DNA of 64,000 bases from Ignelater luminosus (Eukaryota > Arthropoda > Insecta > Coleoptera > Elateridae), in the NCBI GenBank assembly GCA_011009095.1, contig VTPC01090614.1, positions 299,167 through 363,166 of the forward strand, given 5' to 3'. How positions within the stretch are numbered: position 1 is the stretch's first letter; each line of letters begins with the position of its first letter. Position numbers and translations under genes: made by a program. Below are positions 42,202-53,199 of this stretch, one piece after another. Below the pieces are notes generated by a model. The model had not been told where the DNA came from, ran no database searches, and saw only the letters and a program-made list of their open reading frames with translations.

Positions 42202-44735
42202 CGATAATCCAGTAAATACATGCTTTAACTCATACGATCTAACACAAATACTAAATGAACCTACTCGAATAACAAATACGTCCAGCACCCTTATAGACCC
42301 TATTTTGGTTAGCGGTAATTTAGTTATTAGTAATTCAGGTACAATCGAAGCTAATGAAATTTCTGATCATAGAGCAGTTTTCTGTAATTTGAAAATAGAG
42401 ACAAACAAATTTAAACCTAAAATTGTAAAATTTAGATGTTTTCGTAGCTTTAATTACAATCTATTTTTATCAGATCTACAGTCTCTGCCATGGCATCAAA
42501 TGATTCGCGAGAATGATATTGATAATAAAATCTCCATTTTCATTGTCTTTATCTTAGCTGTTTTTGATAAACATGCACCTGTTAAGGAGGCACGGGTCAC
42601 TAAACCTAGGGCCCTTTGGCTAACAGATAATTTAAAGGCAATCATGAAGGAGCGTGACAGTGCATTGAGGAAATATAAGCGTACTAAGCTCTCTTCGGAC
42701 TGGAATCGGTACAAAGAACTTCGGAATTTTACGGTATCATCCATTCGTCGTGAAAAAAGGGCTTATCTTAATTCACTCGCAACGGAAAATAATTCGCGTA
42801 AGATGTGGTCTGCCTTATCTGATTTAAATATTCGTTTTTCACGGCAACGTACAGTGCCAAGTAATTTAGCTGACCCTAACTCGATCGGAAATTATTTTAG
42901 CTCTTTTGTTCAATCTTCAACTTTCAACTGCGATACACAAATACAGTATTATCAAAATATTCGGCACTTCAGCAACCAACCTTTTGATTTCTCTCTTACC
43001 TCAATAGAAGAGGTGCATGAAACTCTGTTTAGTCTTAAATCTAACGCTCTTGATTCAGATAACATTACGCTCATAATGCTAAAATATTGTAGCCCTTTTA
43101 TCGATAAATATATTACTTACATCATTAATTGTTGCATTGAGTTCTGTTACTTTCCGTCGGCGTGGAAGGAGGCCATTGGTCTTCCACTACCTAAAGTTTC
43201 TAATCCAAGTAGTTACTCTGACTTAAGAATAATTAGCATTTTACCGTGTATCTCTAAAATTTTTGAAAAGATACTATATAAACAAATATATGCCTTTTCT
43301 AACAACAACAATATACTATCCGTATGTCAATCCGGTTTTAGGAAGGGTCTTAGTACTGCTAGTTCTCTCACCACTGTCACGGATGATATTATAAGCGCAA
43401 CTGATAGGCACATGATAACCGTTCTCGTACTGCTCGATTTCTCTAAAGCTTTTGATACAATAAGTCATAATCTTCTGTGTGCAAAACTTCAGTACTACGG
43501 GTTCGTCAATAATGCAGTCAACTTAATAAAGTCCTATCTATCCGACAGGAGTCTGATAATTAAAATTAACGAGCAACTGTCACAATCATATTCATTAACT
43601 TCCGGTGTTTCTCAAGGATCTATTCTAGGGCCTCTGTTATTTATTATATATATACCTCTGATATTTTAAATTCCTTGAAGCATTGTAATGTTCAGGCGTA
43701 TGCTGATAACACGCAAATATATAAATCATTTAACTTTTCTGATAGAACTCAAGCTTATGAAGACATCAACAGTGATCTTACTCTTATTAAACACCTTTCA
43801 ATGCAACACAACCTAAAACTTAACACGAGTAAATCAAAACTATTAGTGTTTAGTAACAAAAAAAATATTACAGCACCAGATTTAAATCTCAACATAAATA
43901 TAGATAACGAACTTTTACCAGTAATCGACTCTGCAAGAAATCTCGGTATTGTATTAGACACTAAACTACGTTTTAGGCTACACGTTACAAAACTATTGCA
44001 AAAAACCTATTCTTCGTTAAAATTACTATACGCAAATCGTGATATTTTAAACTCTGCTCAAAAGAAAATGCTTACAGAATCTTTAGTCTTATCGCACTTT
44101 AATTACTGCGGTTTTATTTATGGTCCTTGCTTAGAAATGTATGATAAAAATCGCATACAGAAGGTTCAAAACTGGTGTTGTCGATTCATCTGCAATCTAC
44201 GGAAATATGATCATGTATCTAATAGCATTAGCGAGCTCAAATGGCTGAAAATGGAAAATCGTTGGAAATACCAGTTGGGTTCGTATACACATGCTCTATT
44301 AACTTCCATGCAGCCATCTGCTAGCCTTTCTGATAGATTGGTCATTAGGTCTCAAATTCATTCTGCAAACATTCGTAATAAAGGTATGCTCACAATACCG
44401 CAGCATTCAACAACCTTGTTTCGCAGAGGATTTACTTATAATGCTGTCTCAGTATATAACTCGATTCCCCCTCACAAAAAAAATCTTGGTCTAAATAGAT
44501 TTAAAAGCTCTTTGAAAAATCATTTTTTGAGTCTGCAATAACCACCATGCGTATGTCTAACTACCTAAATCAGAACAAATTAATTTAATCTTTATGTGCT
44601 ATTTTTATATATTTTGCGTAGTCTCCTGGTTAAATAGAGTAGCCAGTGGCTAGATTTCGCTAGGAGGCTACAGATATTGTATTTTTCTTTTTATATTATT
44701 TTTAATAAAGGCGATTATATTATTATTATTATAAG
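42202..44735 (+). mobile_element. 5'-truncated CR1/L2-group LINE
   Basis: The element starts in the end of the endonuclease domain (NEPTRITNTSSTLIDPILV, then NEISDHRAVFC), runs through reverse transcriptase and ends with an untranslated tail containing AATAAAGG and an ATT microsatellite at 44715-44732. Such microsatellite tails are usual for the L2/CR1 group. The 5' part (ORF1 and most of the endonuclease) is missing. No clear target duplication was found. Confidence 0.85.
42305..44541 (+). pseudogene. LINE reverse transcriptase, one frameshift
   Basis: The first frame (42305-43669, 454 codons; coding similarity starts upstream at about 42203) holds the end of the endonuclease, the fingers, and palm motifs LVLLDFSKAFDTISH (about residue 377) and LTSGVSQGSILGPLLFIIY. 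At 43645-43655 an AT dinucleotide run is two bases too long. It shifts the frame, and the protein resumes at 43675-44541 (288 codons) with VQAYADNTQIYKSF, the catalytic box, here Y-A-D-N instead of Y-A-D-D. The thumb and C-terminal part (LNTSKSKLLVFSN, LVLSHFNYCGFIYG) are intact to the stop. The Asn would probably abolish polymerase activity, so the copy looks dead on two counts, though recently inserted. Confidence 0.9.
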
Positions 44736-45480
44736 TAGCCCTTAATTAACGAGAATCTGCTTAAATAAAATAATAATTTACAATATCAAGAATAAAGGAA
44801 ATAAATTCTAACAAAACCCAACGCACACCAACTATTCTTAGGAACAATAGTCAAATCTAACAATTTGGAATACTAGAAATGAAATCGTATAAAACAAATG
44901 TTAATGAGAATCTCAAAACTAGGGCTAATTAGCGCAGATAAAAATAAGAGGATAAAATATAAACATTCATAAAATCACCACACCCTGTGTAAGATGACCA
45001 TTAAGATTAAGATCTTCTGTGAGTTTGTTTTCTTAATAATAAAAATTAAATGAAGCGGAAATCTTTATACCCCGCGTCCCGCTTAAAACAAGGAAAATAA
45101 TCAATGTCACCAAATCTACTAATTAATAAAACTGATTAATCAGAAAACCAATTGATGATAACAATCTCTAGGCCTAAAAACGCAAACAGGAGTCAAAAGA
45201 TGACATTTCGCAACAGGAAAGCTATAAGAACCACAACCGCACGGACAAAGGATTAATCACAGAGTACGGATTACGCTGATTAACAAATTGAAACTTTTTT
45301 TTTTGGTTCCTAGTTACCAATAGGTGATCTTGAATCATTTTTTCATGCTGAATCCAAATCTGCTTTTGGCTTTTCCCTAGCACTTATAGTTTCCGAAAAA
45401 AACATGATTTTGTTTAGAAATAAAACGCTAAAGTAATTAGATGCATTTTATATTACAAAATGTACATAAAACCCATTAAA
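44736..45480. other. No gene recognised
   Basis: A-rich sequence similar in composition to 41141-42147, which suggests the LINE landed in one A-rich stretch. The right end may be the 3' flank of repeat-protein copy B. Confidence 0.4.
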
Positions 45481-47090
45481 ATATTCTATTTGGCGGTTTT
45501 CTTTTGTGTAATGATGTATTAGGGTCTTCTCTAATCAGTAACCAATAGTATCACCCGACATGTTCGAATTCCATCTTCCCTGGTATCGGTTTCCCAACGT
45601 TGAAAGGTCTTGATGGAAACGCTCTCCATGCCCATCACTTACATTTCCCAAATTGTCTGAGAAAAAATCCAAATGGGAATGTAAATAATGCATCTTTAGC
45701 GACATATTACATCCGATTTTACGGTAAGCTGTCAACATTTTGTCGACAAGGTTTTTGAAATATTCCGCTTTGTTGTTGCCCAGAAAGCCCTTTACGACAG
45801 ATTTGAAACAATTCCACGCCACCTTTTCTTTTCCTTATAGAACCTCATCGAATCCGTTGTCATTCATTAATTGCCGAATTTGGGACCCACAAATATGCCC
45901 TCCTTTATCTTAGCTTCGCTGATTTCTAGAAATATTTCTTTTATTTACTGAAAAACCTCTTCCGCCACGGTCCATACCTTTTAAAAAATTCTTTATCAGC
46001 CCTAACTGTATATGCCAAGGGGGCAAATAGATATTGTTTCTATCCACAAGGCTTTCATGTAAAATGTTTTTTTCTCCCACAACTATATGCTTACTTGGCC
46101 AACTCTTCACAATATAATGCTGCGATTTAGCACGACTGTCCCACTCGCACAAAAAGCAACCGTATTTTGTAAATCCCAGTTGCATTCCTAATAACAAAGC
46201 TATAACTTTTAAATCTTTACAGATTCTCCACTCCCATCGTTTATAGTCTACGCCTGTTAAAAGGCATTTCATAGTTTCATAAGATTCCTTTAGGTGAACT
46301 GAATGTGCAATGGGAACTGAAGGCAATGCATTGCCATTGTGCAATAGAACTGCTTTACGAACTAAATTTAGATGCATGAATGAACAGTTGCCATTCTTCT
46401 GGTTTGTGTTTACGTCCAAGGGTTTGCATCAAACCGTCAACATCACTGCAGTAGGTAAGATTATCGTCCATAGAATAAAACTCAGAAACTTCTTTTCGTG
46501 GTTACGGAAATGACTAATTTTGGCACTGTATTCCAATAAATCCCAACTTTTCAATCGGGAGCCAAGCAACTCGGTTTTGCTTTTGCTGAAGTTTAGTGGT
46601 GCCTGTGTGATCAAATGTGACTCAGTGGGATCTGGAGGAATAAACTCTGGATCATTGCTATGTCGACATTTTCTTTATCTGATGCTTCAAATGTTTCTGG
46701 TGGCACAGGAACTAGAACGGGTCTTATCGCCGATGTTAAATTAGGATACACAACAGATTTTTTATTTTTCTCAAAGAAGCCTGGTATCTTTGTTATGCAG
46801 AAGTAACAATCGGTTAGATGATCCTTTTGCTACCTCCGTATCATAGGTACTGTAAAGGGCATACATACACGGGAACCTTTTATCCACTATCGAAGGTGAT
46901 TTGCACAAGAAACACAACAAATATGTGGTGCCCATTGCTTATCTTGATCTCCAACTTGACATCCAAAGTACAGACGATAAGCTCTCCTTATTAGCGCAGT
47001 AAAACATCATTTTTGGTGTTTAGCAGTAAACTCTCCACAAACGTAACAAAAACTGTCCGGATCATTCGCACATTTACGGGACATTATTAA
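45480..47090 (-). pseudogene. Uncharacterised Cys-rich repeat protein, copy B
   Basis: Leftward from 47084: MSRKCANDPDSFCYVCGEF, ICCVSCANHLR (46880-46920), LTDCYFCITKIPGFFEKNKK (46770-46830). From 46419 comes a 169-codon open stretch with KAVLLHNGNALPSVPIAHSV, KDLKVIALLLGMQLGFTKYG, CFLCEWDSRAKSQHYIV and LPPWHIQLGLIKNFLKGMDR. A further 95-codon stretch (45822-45535) has MSLKMHYLHSHLDFFSDNLG, GERFHQDL and YQGRWNSNMSG. Motif order equals copy A at 16.3-17.9 kb. Repeated CxxC pairs suggest zinc binding. Invariant Asp (KDLKVI, CEWDS) and Glu (GERFH) positions could be a DDE-type active site, but that is inference. Several stops and shifts disable this copy, which is better preserved than A. Confidence 0.75.
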
Positions 47091-48273
47091 TGTTTCTGTA
47101 GTTATCACTCAAAACACAAGAGATTTTCTTCGTTAAGCAGTGATAATGTAACTTTATAAAACTTCACTCGCTTCACAAAACAGTACTAACACTGAACAGG
47201 TTCATACATAAGTGATCTCACTTATGGAAAGTTAAAATAATGTTTACAAATATTTAACAAAGTGACATACCTGTTGATGACATGTTAATAGCTTTCTAAT
47301 ATTTATATGCGGAATGCAATTACCTCATTTCCAAAACTTCTTATTGCTAATACGTAATTACCTAATGTAATTATAATATTACACTGTCCACTGGAACTTC
47401 AAATGCATATATTTCAAAAATTACACATGATAGAAAAAATCTGAAAGCAGATTTGAATTCAGAATGAAAAGTTACATAAGGATTGCCTAGTTTTGTTTAA
47501 GAAACAAAAGCTCTGTTAATCAGTGTTATGTACTGAGCGTAGAATGCCCATTGTAAACAGCGTTCTAAATACTAAAAATCGTATCCTTGGTTCTGCTGCG
47601 TGAAAGGAATACACCGCCTTTTCGTTGGAAACTTGGCAGAGCAACACAACTTCATCCAGGAAAGGATGATGTTATTTGTGTTGTCATAATCAAGACTTTT
47701 AGTATTGAATTCAGAAGATCAGTGCAAAAATATTTGTCGGTTTTTTTTTTGTTGAAAGCTTGACCTTTTAAGGTGTGCGGTAATGTTTAGTTTCAAATCA
47801 GTTTCTATTAGGTCCATTCAACTTACCTAGCATTCTGTTACTATAGCGTGTTGATGTAAATCTTGTAATTTGTTAATAAAATCTAAATAAAATACTGGCA
47901 ATTTCGAATTGCATAAATTTAGTACAGATAGATCATTAAAGAAGAAAATAAAGACTATTTGAGTCTCCACAGAATCTATACATCTTTTACAAGAAATTGA
48001 AAAGTTGGTATCTCATTTTTCGCTTCTAGTATCTAAAAATATCTTATATCAATAATTTTCCCATTAGTATTTTTCCGATTACTCACTAAATTCATATTAT
48101 TTGCTTATTTAAATATCTACGTATTAACTAACCGAATAATTACGTTAAAACTACATAGCTATTAGTTTAGCTGTAAACTATTTAATCTGTTTAATCTAGA
48201 ATTTTTTTATTATTATTATTAATTATAATAAAACGATAATCGTGTTAAAACAGATTATTTCTCATTCTTTCAG
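47091..48273. other. No gene; sequence upstream of the channel exon
   Basis: AT-rich DNA that is presumably intron of the channel gene ending at the acceptor at 48273. An exon encoding the N-terminal cap of the channel was looked for and not seen. Confidence 0.45.
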
Positions 48274-48504
48274 ATCGATCTTTTTTGGTGGCAAATAGTA
48301 GAAGTGGACAATGTCACATAATTTATTGTTCCGATGGTTTTTGCCGGCTTACAGGATATTCAAGGGCAGAAGTTATGCAAAAAACCGCGTCATGCGAATT
48401 TCTTTGTGGGCCTCTGACATCTCAACAGTCCGTTTCTGGTCTCCGAGACGCTCTCGCCGAAGGCAACGAGAAACACGCTGAAATTTTGTATTATAGAAAA
48501 GACG
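48274..48504 (+). CDS. sei: Potassium channel KCNH (Erg/seizure type), PAS-domain exon
   Basis: A 231-base internal exon lies between an acceptor (TCATTCTTTCAG at 48262-48273) and a donor (GTAAGTTGTG at 48505). It encodes 76 whole codons plus split codons at both ends (phase 1 at both, a symmetric exon). The peptide reads SFLVANSRSGQCHIIYCSDG, FCRLTGYSRAEVMQK, CEFLCGPLTSQQ, then AEILYYRKDG. This is the N-terminal PAS domain of KCNH voltage-gated potassium channels. QC-IIYC, GYSRAEVMQ and F-x-x-GP-x-T favour the Erg subfamily (Drosophila seizure) over Elk (CSFLYGPDT) and Eag (CSFMYGELT). In these membrane channels the PAS domain is cytoplasmic and slows deactivation by contacting the C-linker. 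No stop or shift is seen, so it appears functional. Adjacent exons were not found in this window. Confidence 0.85.
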
Positions 48505-50192
48505 GTAAGTTGTGTTATTTTATAATTTAAGGTATTTAAGTGATATCGCGATTCCCATAAAAATTAACTCGAAGTTTTATCAAGGCCAATTTAAATATTG
48601 TTGGGATCGATCTGAGGACTTTTTTCTTAGAACTTTAGGTCAATCAGAACAAATTCAATTCGTGACCATCCTTTCATGTATTCCGTGCCCTTTCAAAAGT
48701 CACAAGGGATAGGATTCCGAAGATTGACCAGAAGCTCTCAAAGTTATACCTTTGAGAATAATTTTTGATGCATTACCAAGAATTGTTATTTTCGCTCTCC
48801 GTCGTGACCTCTATCGTTTTTTAATGAACTTGTATGTTAAACGTTTTTCGTTTCGAAAACGAGTCAAGTCTAATTTGAAAATTTGATTCTTAGACAAAAG
48901 CAAAGGTTTACACTGTTTTAATGTTATTAATTTATTGCAAGTTAATAAAAATGAAACCTGTCCATAAATATCTTAATATTAATCGTTTTATGTCCGAAAT
49001 CTATTTTTCCGAACTCGTTTTTTTTTAGGTGCGCTATTCAAAAACATATTAATATTCAGCGCAAAAAGCCAAGCACCAACTCCTCGTAACTAGAAACATC
49101 TTGGCAAAATTCAATTAAACATTAGTAATGTTATCTCAAGCAGCATACGAATCTAGTTGGCGCATTGTTTTTGTGTACAACACGCTGGTTTATTGTCGAT
49201 AAATTATGTACCTCTATTTAGTACATTGCATTGTAAGGATGATACTGACAATGACAATGGGGAAAAACAAATTGTTATTCTGTTAGAAATTTAGTAGTGG
49301 TGTTGTGTTTATACTGAATTGTATTTGATGACTAAATTTGGGTAGTAATATGATTGAATTAAATTGAAGTGACAAGACCACATCTATTTACATCTCAACT
49401 TGGCGTCTAAAGATCAATCACAAAATTTTGCAAATAATTTTTTATTTAAAATTTCAATTTGCATTTTTCTTATTGGTTACCTATTACACCAAAAACTTAT
49501 ATTCAACTGCAGCCTATCTAGATAGCAGCAAATCTCTTAAGATTACAATGCCAAATACTTTTTTATTTTAATGATTTGTCAGCGAGATGTTTACGATTAC
49601 AGATGACGTGCTCAAAAATTTATAATAAGAATTTTTGATACAATTTACGTTATGTTTAATACAAGCAAATATAAAATAAACAATCCATATCGATAGCAGA
49701 ACTCTTCCTCTTTAAGACGGTTTTCTTTTTATTTTCATAAGATAATTATATCCAACGTTATTAAACTTTCTGCGTAGTAGTGCTTGCGAAAAGTTTGAAA
49801 ATCAGTTCTTCCCGCCAAAACTCGCCGTGCGACTTTTGCATAATCTTATAATTTAATTTAATTGGAAACGGTTGTAGATAAAAAAAACTTCAAGAATACT
49901 TTTCTTTGTAAAATTTCATGCTCGTTCTTTTTTGTTTGGGACCTTTTTTTGTAACTATCACAGTTATCGAGATATTTTTAAAAATACATCTTTGGATTTT
50001 CTGAGCCCATTTCTATTTTAACAACGACTAACAATCAATATTAGTTGGGGTTTTAATGAAGTTTATGCAAATGATTTCTACAAATACGAGCCCATCATTT
50101 AATCAATCAACCTTCAAGAGTCACTTAGTGCATCAGCAGCAGTATTATCTTATTGATTATGTAGTAACTAACCAATCTAACGTAATGTAGAT
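48505..50192. other. Intron sequence downstream of the PAS exon
   Basis: AT-rich DNA following the splice donor. The next channel exon was not recognised. Low-complexity T-rich runs occur; no repeat family is recognised. Confidence 0.45.
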
Positions 50193-50780
50193 TAGAGGTC
50201 TGCACGGGACCTTTGCGCGACCTGGCCCGAAGCTCGAATCTAGGTTGTTTCCGACCTACCGGGCTTGTCGGACCTGTCAGATCGCGCTTTGCAGGCCGTT
50301 ATTTCCGTACTGATCCGAAGCAGATTGGATTGAGACCTTTTTTGTACTGAATGAAAGCGGTAAATTTTGGTACTGTACCGTAGAAGGCTGCACGGGCCGG
50401 GTATTTTGTTCGGGCCTCTTGAGCCGTTCAGAGTTCTCGGACCTGCCCGGCTTCCTGGCCTTGTCGGGTCGTTCGGGCCTCTTAAATCATTCAGGGGTCT
50501 CGGGCCGTCTGGACCTTTCGGCTCTGTGTTGGGTCGTTTAGGGTTCTCTGATCTGTCTGTAAGGTCATTCAGGCTTCTTGAGTCATTCAGGGGTCTTGGA
50601 CCTTCAGGTCTGTATGGTCGTCGAGTCGTTCAGGGGCCTTGGGCTTCTCGAACTTTTCCGGACGATCAAACAGTTACCGGGTTTTTTTCGGGCCGCGTCA
50701 AGTTTACTCCTAGTCGGACTGGGCCGGACCAAGCCTGGAAATCTCGGCTTGTGCGGGGTTTTAATGCTGATTGTTTCGAA
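50193..50780 (+). repeat. GC-rich hAT-like block with two end-like starts and degenerate repeats
   Basis: The block starts TAGAGGTCTGCACGGGACCT at 50193. A second start in the same orientation, TAGAAGGCTGCACGGGCCGG, lies at 50381. After each come degenerate units of the form TTCGGGCCTCTTGAGCCGTT, CAGGGGTCTCGGGCC and GGTCGTTCGGG. The same type of start and units occur at 24131-24620. GC content is far above the surroundings. The open frames at 50367-50804 and 50578-50913 arise from the repeats and have no domain. Confidence 0.65.
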
Positions 50781-52540
50781 TATTTCAAGGATTGCAAATC
50801 ATAATGTTTTATCAATTTCTTTTTATTCTAGAAACAGAGTCTCAAAACACCTGAGACCAGATCATTTCAAAATTAACTGTACTTCTAATATGAATAACAT
50901 TTGTGAAGGTTAAAACTACTTTAATAACAAACAAGAATTGACAAGAAAAAAAAAGTCCAAGAGATATACTTTTCGAGGTACACCCATGGCTAAAATGACG
51001 TTGATATCAAAATTTAAGGTTAATTGATGAACATACGACTATCCTTCAAAAATGACATTGACAAGTGTTGTTTTTTTTTCAAGAAATAGATGTCTATTTG
51101 ATTTCAGAAATAGTACAAGTTGTAAAATGGCATTATTTGAAAAATTCCTATCGTGACATAATCAATTTAGTTGTTAATGTGTTTGAAAACCGACCTCCAC
51201 CATCAGTTACAAATATTAAGTTTTTTGTACCTATTGGGTGTGGATTGTCCTCTTTCTTAATGCATTTGGTGTTCCCATTCCAAGATTATGAGGAAATCGT
51301 ATCCCATTGTTATTAACCTTAGTGCATTTGCATTTCTAGTTCCTTTAGTGTGAGATCGCACTCAATATGTACTCTGTTTCCTTTCTTGCTTTTTAATTTG
51401 TTTTTAATTTTTAAGACTTTGATTTTATTCTCGAAAATTTTCATCTACATGTTTTTGTCGTTTATTTATACAAAGACTTTGATTCCAATTTTTTTATTTA
51501 AAAAGTTGTTTATGGTATTTCTAATAGCGAGCTGAGTGAGATTGATATAAATTCAACAGCGTCTAACGTAACCACCCAACTCTAAACGTACCTATGTAGA
51601 CATTCTCTTAATCCACTTAAAGTTACATTACTAGAATTTTAAAATTGCAGCAGATGCTGGAGTCACATTGAAATAAAATAGATATTTCGAAATTTTTTTT
51701 TTAGTATCCAGAAATTCGCACAAATAATGACAGGCAGAATCAAAATCAACTAATTTTAAAGCGCGCAAAAATTAATTTGAATTGCTCATTCAATAGCAAA
51801 CATGCTTAAGAAACACAAAAAAACCGCCAACCTGAAGTTCAGTTTTCAAGAAGAAGCAATGATAATGTTAATAGAAAAAGTGCCAAGGTGCTTTTCTCCC
51901 TACTTTTACTTTACGTAAGAAAAATTGAAAAAGCTCTTAATACTCGCTTAAAAAGTAAACTGCCGAGTACACGTGCTACAGCCAGCAGTGCGCTTTACAA
52001 TTAGTTATTGAAAATACCGATTTTTAATTTAGATTAACTAACATTTAGATTTTTGAGAAATTCTTTAAGGTCGACGGAAGAATCATAATATGTGAAATTT
52101 AGGAAGAAAGTGTCTTTTTTCCCTTGTGTGCTTTATTTTCCTTGCTTTCGGCTCGTGAAATAAACGATACACACGGGACAACAAGCATGACTTTCTTTTT
52201 TTGTAACATAAATAACTAATAGAAGTTTATTTTCTTATTTTGTTAATTTAATTAAATCTAATTTACATTAATTGCGCCTACCTTGCTTGTAACTCCGAAA
52301 GCACTACGAGAATTAGTAATTGAAATTACCAAATGGTGATATGTAATAGTAACTTTTTGTAACAATTTAAAATAGTATCTAACTATATCGTTTTATTCAA
52401 ATCAGGAATCCATAAATCAGTTATCGACCACTCTTCGTTATTATGCAACTTTGTGCGGCAGATTTCGTAGATTATAGTAAATCTACTGAAACGGAATTAT
52501 TCATTGAGTGAGTGTCTCTGTAGCACGCCTTAGCCGTCAA
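50781..52540. other. 1.8 kb without recognised genes
   Basis: AT-rich DNA with poly-T and poly-A runs. A weak imperfect hairpin with TCCCTTGTGTG and CACACGGGA arms occurs at about 52119-52177. Short phenylalanine-rich frames at 51350-51535 reflect T-rich composition. Confidence 0.45.
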
Positions 52541-52880
52541 TTATAACTTTTCCAGACGCACAACAAACTTTGAAAGAAACTCAGCTAAAGTTTTGTAAAA
52601 TTATATTTCCAAAAGCTGTGAGTGCGATGGATTGCACCCATGTTAAAATACCTGAGGGCCCTAGAAGAATATTCCGAGTTACATAGGAATTGGAAAGGAT
52701 ATTTTTCAATCAATGTTCAGGCGATTTGTAGTACGAATTTCGAGTCTCCTAACATTGTTGCAAGATGGCTCAGAAGCACCCATGATAGTGTTATTTTTAT
52801 TGAAAAGGTCAAGACGTTTATAGAGATGGTTTGCACTCACCACCAGAGAATTTGTATACTGAGTCGCAAATACTGATTTA
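52540..52880 (+). pseudogene. Harbinger (HARBI1-like) transposase fragment
   Basis: The first frame reads FPKAVSAMDCTHVKIPEGPR, the block where PIF/Harbinger nucleases carry their first catalytic Asp (AxDCTH). A frameshift near 52625-52670 leads to the second frame with NWKGYFSINVQAICSTNFES and NIVARWLRSTHDSVIF (52690-52800), which normally holds the second Asp in a GSTHDS-type motif, intact here. The N-terminal part and the final Glu region were not found, so it is a central fragment. Confidence 0.85.
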
Positions 52881-53190
52881 TCTTGAAAACAATAATCAGA
52901 TCACATTCTGTTACACGTTTTTGTAGCTGTTTGCTACAAACGTCTGGAGCTTCCTTTTCGTGCGTTATAATTGTGAAACATGCAAAGAATTGCCAGGTAA
53001 AGAACGGGAAAATATATGATCAAGTTATTAAAAATATATTAATAGAAAAAAAAAATATATCACAGGCTATCCCTGAACTTAGGGTCTGCGCCGGCTTAAA
53101 TTCTTGGTACTTCCAGAGCGGGGTCGATCGGTTGCTCCACGAGATGGAAAATGTCTGGATGTGGCGGCAGAAGCTCGACCTGAACCCCTA
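52881..53190. other. No gene recognised
   Basis: The rightward frame at 52883-53191 shows no motif. The right part may be leftward Gypsy sequence downstream of the protease, too decayed to assign. Confidence 0.4.
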
Positions 53191-53199
53191 GCGACCTAC

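Noticed and set aside
50367-50913. Two overlapping open frames of 145 and 111 codons
   Set aside because: They are translations of the GC-rich CGGGCCT-type repeat; their Gly/Leu/Arg-rich sequence follows the repeat and carries no domain.
52119-52177. Imperfect hairpin around TCCCTTGTGTG and CACACGGGA
   Set aside because: The arms are short with gaps and nothing else supports a terminator, MITE or RNA gene.
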